Assembly (NCBI GenBank): GCA_944990035.1
Contig: CALYLX010000104.1
Location: 62,001 to 126,000 of the forward strand
DNA length: 64,000 nt
Reading direction: 5' to 3'
DNA from: Clitopilus passeckerianus
Lineage: Eukaryota; Basidiomycota; Agaricomycetes; Agaricales; Entolomataceae
Shown: piece after piece, positions 57,395 through 64,000 of the stretch
Layout of the letters: every line of letters begins with the position of its first letter
How positions within the stretch are numbered: position 1 is the stretch's first letter
Notes under the pieces: generated by a model
The model's input: only the letters and a program-made list of their open reading frames with translations
Told to the model about the DNA's origin: nothing
Database searches by the model: none
Translations under genes and position numbers: made by a program

Positions 57395-58347
57395 TTAGAA
57401 AGTATAAAACACATCCACACCCGCACTATAAACGTAATTCTGCCATCCTGGGTACTAAAAGTAAACCTTTCATCAGCACACACCTCTACACCTTAGAAAC
57501 CCAACGACGTACCATAGCTCTGACCAAAATCCCGACTCTCCCTCCCTCCCTCGTCTCCTCACTTCCATCATATCGCCCAACGCCCTCCAAAGCCTCTAAG
57601 AACCCCTCCCCACTTCCTTGTCCCTTCCTCTCACGCTCAACCAGGCTGGACGCATCGAAGGGATCGTCCCAGGACCAAGAGATGGAATGGTCTTGGGTGG
57701 TGGAGGAGACGTGGATGTTTGATTGGATATGCCAGCGCGATCCCTGGCATTCGGAGGAGACGTGGTGTGGGTTGGGGAGCTCGTAGCCCGGTGTGAGAGT
57801 GTCAATGGAGAGCGAGTCGAACGCGGTGTAGTTGATGTCGGATATGGAGAGTGCACGGGAAGGGAGCTCGTAGGATGAGGAGGGAGGTTTGAGGATGCAG
57901 GCTTCGAACCATGTGTATGAGGATTGGTAAGTGCCTGTATTCGGTCGGTAGTTAGTTCAGATGGATAGATTGACTAGCGTACACACCCTTCAACCCCTCC
58001 TCCCCACCCCAGCCCTGATCATGACTCCTCACCCTCCACCTAACTCTCCTCATTTTCACCTTCACGTCTTCCCCATACACCTTCACTGTCTTCGGAATAG
58101 CCTTTGATGCGAGGTAATACATCCCCGCATCATTGTCGACATGCGGGTGCGCCATTACGACGACGGAGTCTTGACGCGAGGCGGAGGTGCAGAGCCATAT
58201 CTGAGCGTGGTCGAGGATGAGGGTGATTAGTTCGGGTGGGAAGAGGTGGGAGAGGGTACGCCGTATTTGGAGGATTGATGGGAGGGTGTAGCCGTGTTGG
58301 GGAGAAGAAGAATAGAAAGGAGAGAGGAGAGAGATGAGGACGTTCAT
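57395..58347 (-). CDS. Uncharacterised agaricomycete-type protein (WSWDD / YPGWQN family)
   Basis: Three minus-strand exons: 58347-57987, 57934-57513 and 57454-57395, giving 280 residues. Features in order: an F-box-like start region (LFPPELITLILDHAQIW), then VVVMAHPHVDNDAGMYYLAS, KMRRVRWRVRSHDQGWGGEE, SSYTWFEACILKPPSS, LPSRALSISDINYTAFDSL, HIQSNIHVSSTTQDHSISWS followed by WDDP, then GILVRAM. The last exon (YPGWQNYVYSAGVDVFYTF) completes it. Proteins with this pattern are, from memory, widespread and unnamed in mushroom genomes. No signal peptide. The final exon is only 60 bases and easily missed. Relics of the same family lie at 53.58 kb and 59.99-60.26 kb. Confidence 0.7.
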
Positions 58348-58416
58348 TGTGGTGGTTGTGATCCAATAAGGGAATACTTAAGATGATGCCGACTTCATCC
58401 GTTTGATTTTTTATTT

Positions 58417-58698
58417 TCAAGTTATCATGTTTAGGACCACATAATAACAACGTTGAAGTCCAACCCGAAGGCAGGAATCATCTGAGTACAGCGGCATCAT
58501 TCTCCTCAATGCATCCCCGGTCACTCTCCCACTCGCACTACGCATCCCATGGGACGTGAAAGTTCGGAGGGGGAGAAGGATACGAGAATTATCAGTACCA
58601 GGTATTTTCGCTCTCTCAACTAACACTGGAGTGCTCAGAGCGGTGAGATGTAGAATTAGCAGCGCTAACACACAATGGATGACTATCCGTTGGGTCAT
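58417..58698 (-). CDS. Candidate small secreted protein, 93 residues
   Basis: A 94-codon minus-strand frame. The first 23 residues (MTQRIVIHCVLALLILHLTA and a little more) look like a good signal peptide, with cleavage near LSTP. The remainder is basic, with two Cys near the end (SDDSCLRVGLQRCYYVV). It sits just upstream of the 57.4 kb gene on the same strand. Small secreted proteins of this size are common fungal effectors or signalling molecules. I know no homolog, and the frame could be chance. Confidence 0.38.
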   Translation of the reverse strand: MTQRIVIHCVLALLILHLTALSTPVLVERAKIPGTDNSRILLPLRTFTSHGMRSASGRVTGDALRRMMPLYSDDSCLRVGLQRCYYVVLNMIT

Positions 58699-59289
58699 TC
58701 CTGTCAGACTACTTTCTAGACCAGATTAGACGAGGGATGCCGCGCTGCCGCGCGACATCGCTTGGGTGTAACCCTGAGAGTTGGAGCAAAAGTTAGTTGG
58801 TCAGACTCGAAATCTGGAAGGAGGGTAGCCACCCCCTCTTCCAGACTTTATTCTGACTTTTGCTAGATTCTAGATCCCTTTATGGTTAGTTTATGGAGCA
58901 TTTCGTGGTACGTGATCCATGAAAGGCGTAAACTCGATCAAACGAGCATCCATCCCTTGCAACCGACAGATCTGGCCAACTCCTCCCTGTTTTCTACGGA
59001 TTGCACCACCGAGGTCAAATCTAACCATTCAGACATCGCCATCACTCGGTTACAGTCTGGAATCTGAGTCTGACCAGCTCGACCCTACGGATAGTCATCC
59101 AATAGATGCAAAGAACCGCCTCGCCCTGTATACAGATCTATCGAACAAACCCGACGGTCCCTACCTATCTACTCTCCCCTCAACACCCTCCCCTCCTCAT
59201 TCCACCTATCTATAGTCTCATAATTAACACGAATATTCAACGTCCCTCTTTCACTCTCATCCCTCCTGCGAATCAACTCCCTGACCCTT
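58699..59289. other. Gap with long hairpin
   Basis: About 590 bases. Holds the hairpin at 58785-58864 and a GC-rich 'cgcgctgccgcgcg' just before it. I see no gene. Confidence 0.4.
58785..58864. repeat. 80-base imperfect hairpin
   Basis: Outer arms AGCAAAAGT and ACTTTTGCT pair perfectly over 9 bases. Inside, CAGA pairs with TCTG, TCTGGAAG with CTTCCAGA, and GGGT with ACCC, around an AGCC loop. The fold has the length of a small-RNA precursor. The segment CAGACTCGAAATCTG also looks like a tRNA-Ser anticodon arm, but no A or B box is present, so I do not call a tRNA. It could also be a tiny inverted-repeat element. Confidence 0.6.
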
Positions 59290-59560
59290 TCAATCGTAAA
59301 TACACTCCTCACACTCACACAGACACTCGCCCTCCTTCCCGAACTGCATAATCTCTTCAGCCGTGAACCCCTTAGGCGGGTCGTAGCTGAAGTACTCGAG
59401 GTTTCGGTTGTGGAAACAGGGTCGCCGATGTCGGCGGGGGCGACTGTCCAGTTGGCTAGATTCTGCAATCACGGATACACCACGATAGTCTGAAGGAATG
59501 GACCTTGTCGGGGATCAATGATTTTTCCGTCGGGAATTACATGGATGTGGTTACTCGCAG
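59290..59560 (-). pseudogene. Degraded coding segment, unknown family
   Basis: The minus strand reads NHIHVIPDGKIIDPRQGPFL and TIVVYP, then a TGA, then in the same frame LQNLANWTVAPADIGDPV. It switches frame to NRNLEYFSYDPPKGFTAEEI, MQFGKEGECLCECEECIYD and stop. The protein-like composition on both sides of a stop and a frame change suggests a decayed gene end, with a Cys-rich C-terminus. I do not recognise it. Confidence 0.4.
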
Positions 59561-59984
59561 CTCGTCTTTGGACGGACGGTGTAGTCTTTGCAAGGTGTGG
59601 AAGTCGAAGTCGAAGTCGATACATAGCGGACGCGACACCGTCACAAATGTTTCTTTGCTCTGACCACGATCTCCATATCGCCTGTTTCTACATTTCGTAG
59701 AAGCCTCTACGAACTTGGAAGATATTTGATTAGGTTATAAAAGGATGAGGTTATAAGTACTGGGTTATCTTTTTCTCGGGGTACCTTATTCCCTGTTTTT
59801 TGCGCCAACCGCTGAATTATGTGTACCAGGTTCTCTTGAATGGCCTTTGCTTTCTCCGCTGCTCTTCCATTTCTAATCCCCATGCTTCTTCAACATTAGT
59901 CTTTTGCGACTCTAGAGGAGAACGACTGCGTCCGTAATGCACAGCCTGACGTGCTGGTACCTGTGATTGTGTTGTCGTTGGGAA
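59561..59984. other. Short intergenic gap
   Basis: About 420 bases, AT-rich around 59700-59800. No gene or repeat is seen. Confidence 0.4.
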
Positions 59985-60260
59985 GCGGCATCGCCAACCT
60001 CACACCAGGCTACGAACCCCTCAACCCTCTCCACTCCTCGACCCCATCGCATTCCGACCTCAATTCAAGTACACATCCCGGAATGCAAACTGCTGGCGCA
60101 CCTAAGACAACATCCACATCTCCTCCACACAATCTCATCACATCTTCTGGTCCTGGGACCCTGGTTGAGCTGGAAATGAAGGCAAAAGGAGGCAGGGAGG
60201 GGTTTTTGAGAGTTGAGAGATTGGCGGCCTGTAGTGAGTTGTGCGAAATGTTTCAAAATT
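59985..60260 (+). pseudogene. Inverted, decayed copy of part of the 57.4 kb gene
   Basis: The plus strand reads LTPGYEPLNPLHSS, matching LTPGYELPNPHHVSS of the 57.4 kb gene. In another frame it reads DNIHISSTQSHHIFWSWD, matching SNIHVSSTTQDHSISWSWDD, with a stop just before, then a stretch like EGFLEALEG (EGFLRVERL). Several frame changes and stops mean it is dead. It lies on the opposite strand to its relative, about 2 kb away. Confidence 0.55.
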
Positions 60261-60343
60261 CAGATATCCGAATAATGTCCCATTCCCATTCCTACATAGC
60301 CTGGTCTCTTCCCCCACCACCGTCAACGTCGACTGCACCAAAA

Positions 60344-61260
60344 ATGCAAGTATTTCCGAGTCTTACCACAGGAAAAGTCGACGTTCCGGGTCTCCAACCA
60401 CCCGCCCGCAAGCGTTCAATCTCATGTGAATCCCCGTCTACTTCTATGCCTGTACCTACGTCGCCAACGAACCCACTACCACTCCCTCCTTCTCAGATCC
60501 CCCGCAAAACCGAGTCCTCCTCTGAATCAGACCCAGAAATAGCCGCAGTCTGGGCAGCGATCTGCGCCAGCCAAAGCCCATTGAAGGACCTGCCTCCGTC
60601 CCAGCGACGAGGAACGATTCAGGATCTCTCAGTCGCTTTTGGAGGAGTCCAACCAATGCTCGAGGTGTTTGAGTCGGCGAGGGATAGGTTGGATGATCCG
60701 GCTTGTATGCCTGTTGGGGTACGTACCGTCGTCGTCGGCCCGTTTCCCTATAGGGCGGAGGCGTTTCAAGTATAATTCAAGTCGAACGTGAATTACCTAT
60801 TACCCTATTTCAGCTCCAATGCCCGAGAGAAGATATTCAGTGTAGCAGCATCGACCTCGACGTCCCCCATGGCCTCAAAATCTTCTACCACCCTCTCCAA
60901 CCAGGTCCACCCCCTCCACCACATACCCCTCGGCAGCATATATGGGTGTTCTACATCGCACCTGCTGGAGCTGAGCCGAGCGAGTGTGTTGATTACCAGA
61001 AGGAGGGGATAGGAATTTCGATTATGGGCATGGATGGGAGGTGGGGTGGGACGATGGGGTTGATGGTGCCGGAGGGGTGCCATGTTAGGGTTGAGTATCC
61101 GTATTCGTTTAGGGGAGGCAAGGGAGGAGAGGGAGGGAAAGGGAATGAAGGGAAAGGAGAGAGGAGGACACGGGAGATCGTGTTTCCGCAGATGGATCCT
61201 CCGTTTCCGGTAATTTACCTTGGTGCAGAAACAGGGCCGGGGGTCAAGCTAGAAGATTGA
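60344..61260 (+). CDS. IFYHP-family protein, copy C
   Basis: Two exons (60344-60718, 60814-61260), 273 residues. A long Ser/Pro-rich lead of about 60 residues is unique to this copy. Then come the family parts: PEIAAVWAAICASQSPLKDL, IQDLSVAFGGVQPMLEVFES, MPVG, then the phase-0 intron, then LQCPREDIQCSSIDLDVPHG, LKIFYHPLQPG, HIWVFYIAPAGAEPSECVDY, VRVEYPYSFRGG and REIVFPQMDPPFPVIYL. The insert between YSF and REIVFP is Gly/Lys/Glu-rich. A short acidic tail (GPGVKLED) follows. The start is uncertain: the frame is open further upstream through the relic at 60.0-60.26 kb, and a Met at 60278 or 60344 is possible. Function unknown. Confidence 0.6.
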
Positions 61261-61578
61261 ATGTGAGAGCGAGTGTTGTAGAGTTGATAATAGTATTCGT
61301 ATTGGTACTGGTCATCAAACCCACTTACTCTTACAAGTAAGAATCAAGGGTCGAGTGCACCGACGTTATTGTAGATCTTGCAACACATGGGTTCACGGGG
61401 GCATTCGAAGGCTGGCAAAGATATATATTTATGTTCTTTTTGCTGCCGGCATCCTCTCGCGGGATTTCTGGATCAACCATCGGGTCGCGGATTTCAAAAT
61501 GGCCCATCACGGTCTCGTTCTTGTTTTTATGATTTAACGTTTTATATTTGCCTCCCACAATCACCCCCACTAAACCAA
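61261..61578 (+). promoter_or_regulatory. 5' flank of copy D, shared with copy B
   Basis: From about 61465 to 61535 this region reads ttctggatcaacc, cgcggatttc, tctcgttcttgtt. The same blocks in the same order stand before copy B (about 55378-55460). The duplicated unit therefore included the promoter. Confidence 0.5.
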
Positions 61579-62334
61579 ATGGTTCATATCTCCACACCGA
61601 ATCCAGATATCGCCCAAGCTCTAACACCGGTCCAGAATGAAGACGAACAAATAGCGGCAGTTTGGGACGCCATCGGCCCGGCGGGACACCCCCACTACGA
61701 GGACATGATACCAACACAGCTCCGCGAAACTGTTCTGGGTATCATAGAGCTGGTTGGAGGTGTGGAGAATGCAGTTAAAGAGTTTAGGTACCTCAATGAG
61801 AGGCTGGTGGCTGATGATAATGTACGGATAGGGGTGCGTGGTTTGAGTCTATCTGGTATCTCTTGAACAAAATGCCCGCTGATACTGAGATGGTGGTTCT
61901 GTTATTTCCTTTTCTAAGAATAGTACCAATGCCCGAACCCAGGCGACATCTGTCAGTCCATCACATTCGACGACACGATCAAGATCTTCTACCACCCTAC
62001 CTACCCACCACACATATCCGGACCGCACAGCTGGAACTTCTACGTCGCCTACGCGGGGGCGGAGAAGAGTGAGTGCATTGACTGGGCGAAGGCGGGGGTC
62101 GAGGTTATTACGAAAGGGTTGGATGGTAGGTGGGGGGAGTGTACGTTGCTTACGGCGCCACCGGGTGGGCATGTGAGGATCGAGTATCCGTATCCGTTTA
62201 CTGTTGAAGGCCTGGCAGACGAGGACACGGGACGCACTGGTATGGCCGGGCTGATGGAGAGGGAGAGGAGAACTCAGGAAATTGTGTTCCCCCAGATCGG
62301 CCCCCCGTGTCCAATTCACTATCTCTGTTATTAG
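61579..62334 (+). CDS. IFYHP-family protein, copy D
   Basis: Two exons (61579-61833, 61924-62334), 221 residues, the cleanest copy. Exon 1: MVHISTPNPDIAQAL, EQIAAVWDAIGPAGHPHYED, ETVLGIIELVGGVENAVKEF, RYLNERLVADDNVRIG. Exon 2: YQCPNPGDICQSITFDDTIK, IFYHPTYPPHISGPHSWNFY, VAYAGAEKSECIDW, GGHVRIEYPYPF and QEIVFPQIGPPCPIHYLCY. The N-terminal module is helical, the second beta-rich. Cys residues in QCP, CQSI, ECID, GEC and PPCP are mostly shared with copy B. No signal peptide or membrane helix. The intron splits the two modules exactly. No known domain recognised; the function is unknown. Confidence 0.72.
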
Positions 62335-62466
62335 TGTGTCAATATGTAAGCCACTCAACACAGGTTGCCCTCAGGACGGATAATTATCTACAATTGTGTT
62401 CAGAACAGGGAGAATAATATTCGATACTTGGGGCGGTACGCTATCATAGCTCCTTTGAGTATACTT

Positions 62467-64000
62467 CTATTCATGACATAGTCGAGGCCCTGCGTCATGT
62501 ATCAACTCTGTCAGCCGTCGCTCCAAGGCTTCTAAATCTTCGGTCCTAGAATCGTAAACGTACACCCCCAAGTCCCGAAGCGCATTACAAAATTCTTCAA
62601 ATTTTTCTTGTGGCGGATCCGTTGGGATAAGATCAATCGAATGGATGGGACACCGTGCATCTCTACGTCGAGATATAAACCGAACAATCTCAGGCCATTG
62701 TGATTCCTCCGGAGAATCAGAGGCTACAGGAGGATCCTTCCGGTTTTCTGGAATGTGCCACCGATACACGGCTTTCGGGGAAATTCGAATGTCATTCAAA
62801 TTCGGTAGCACCACTGTTTTCGAATTGAGTTATCATGTGCTACATAATTCAATCGATGCACTGAGCACTCACCAGATGCTCCTTGGACATCTCCATTCTT
62901 TGCAGAGTCGTATTCATCTCGTTTGAAAACCTCCATCAGGGTTCCCAATGAGTCTGTTGTCAGTCTTCTCGCTCTCTTGAAAGGCATCAGTAGTTGCCGT
63001 CCGGGGCATTCGTAATTCCAACTGTGCCTAGAACCATCTGAAGGGTATTGGCAGAAAGCTACTTGTTCCACCTCCTTCAGTTGCTGGGTCATCCAGTCCG
63101 TGATTGGAGGTTCGAATTCAGAAGGATAATACGATTCCCTGAACATTATATCCAGAATCAGCCTAAGATGTGGACGTTCTTCCTCCATGAAAACATCCAG
63201 TTCGAGCGACCCATCGTTCTTCACAGACATCCAGATCCGTTTAGGGATCCGGCCTTGGGATAGGTAGTCGTGGTGTTGGGAGAGATAGGAGAAGATGCGC
63301 TGATAGTGTGGCCCAGACGCCACATCGTAACAAAAGAGCTGGACGTGGGTTGCGAAGGGAAATTTGAGGCGACTCAAGAGGTGGCCAGCATCGATTATTC
63401 CCAGCGAAAGATGTAGGTTCGAAAGTTGAGGAAGTTCGACCGCTGCTTCCACAGGCGGCGTAGACCAGTCCTTGCTCCAAATCGGTTGCCTTATGGCAAG
63501 TTCTCTGAGATGAGGGATCTCCTTCAGCGTCTCCAACCACTGTGAAGGTGAAATAAGATCTGCGTTCGTCCATTCGCCAGGGAACTTGCAAACGAGGCTG
63601 ACAAGCCCCGAAAACGATTGACGGGCCATTTCAGGAGTTGGGCCAATGCGATAGAACTCGACGCGTTCCAAACGGGTATTCTCGTGTAAGAATGGGGTGG
63701 GAAATGTAAGGAAATGGGTATTCTCGTAGTTTGATCCAGTGACGCTCAACTTGAGCGTTTTCAGCTTCGGAGCGGGTTGCTTGAGTCGCTTCTGGAAATA
63801 CGCTAATGCATTGGGGTCGCCGTTGCCTATGCGAATGTCGAGCTCCTCGATCTGATGGAGGTTGGCGAATAATACTTTCCACCATGGCGATGGCTTGAAT
63901 GGAACCTTCGATAACCTGTACCCGTTCGAGTCAAGCGGCCATTTTGCTGGAAACGCAACAGCAGCCCGGAGGGGAACAGAATCTTTGCAGCGTCGGAATA
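62467..64000 (-). CDS. F-box/LRR-like protein 2, 5' end beyond the window
   Basis: The minus strand is open from base 64000 (FRRCKDSVPLRAAVAFPAKW) through LHQIEELDIRIGNGDPNALA, LHENTRLERVEFYRIGPTPE, MARQSFSGLVSLVCKF and LKEIPHLRELAIRQPIW. A normal 60-base intron (about 62810-62870) leads to the last exon, LPNLNDIRISPKAVYRWHIP to the stop at 62467. It is clearly related to the F-box protein at 33.9-35.7 kb (ARQSFS, HLRELAI/RLESLEL and the same last-intron position). The F-box itself would be upstream of the window edge. Copy D ends 130 bases away, tail to tail. Confidence 0.7.

Noticed and set aside
58783..58865. tRNA-Ser(CGA)-like arm within the hairpin
   Set aside because: The anticodon-like arm is present but A and B boxes are absent, and the T-arm stem is only four pairs. 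Called a hairpin instead.

Overview
The window is nuclear DNA of a filamentous basidiomycete, most likely a mushroom-forming agaricomycete. Most genes are cut by several short GT-AG introns of about 50-95 bases. The proteins are eukaryotic and fungal: ORC5, ribosomal protein eS30, profilin, a TFIIIC subunit, a Pil1-type eisosome protein, a fungal amino-acid permease, Kre9/Knh1-like and extracellular intradiol-dioxygenase proteins, F-box and BTB proteins. The species call is inference; no rRNA or mitochondrial marker is present.

Layout. 0-5 kb: an unknown helical protein, a frameshifted protein-kinase-like gene and a four-helix membrane protein. 5.8-25.3 kb is a gene-dense housekeeping block: MDR oxidoreductase, ORC5, F-box/WD40 protein, RPS30 (with a box C/D snoRNA in its third intron), a chromodomain/coiled-coil protein, a Kre9-like secreted protein, an AGC-type kinase and profilin. 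26-30.5 kb holds two tandem intradiol dioxygenase paralogs. 30.6-35.7 kb holds a TFIIIC zinc-finger subunit and an F-box protein. 40.7-50.6 kb holds an amino-acid permease, a PIL1 homolog with a very long disordered tail, and a BTB protein.

The accessory parts are 35.7-40.7 kb and 50.6-64 kb. They are gene-poor and hold an unrecognised, intron-containing protein family. Four copies (A at 38.6 kb, B at 55.5 kb, C at 60.3 kb, D at 61.6 kb) share an IFYHP motif, an EC(I/V)D motif, a (V)RIEYP motif and an EIVFP terminus. All four share an intron at the same place; copy B has a one-base frameshift. These copies lie among a second agaricomycete-type unknown gene (57.4-58.3 kb), decayed fragments of that gene, candidate small secreted proteins, a stop-interrupted ORF and a long hairpin. 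Two related F-box/LRR-like genes lie near the copies at both ends. This looks like a local birth-and-death gene-family region and is the best candidate for something undescribed.

Gene functions named below rest on motifs read from the translations. Splice sites were chosen by hand from GT/AG signals and reading-frame continuity, so exon edges may be off by a few codons where no homology guided them.
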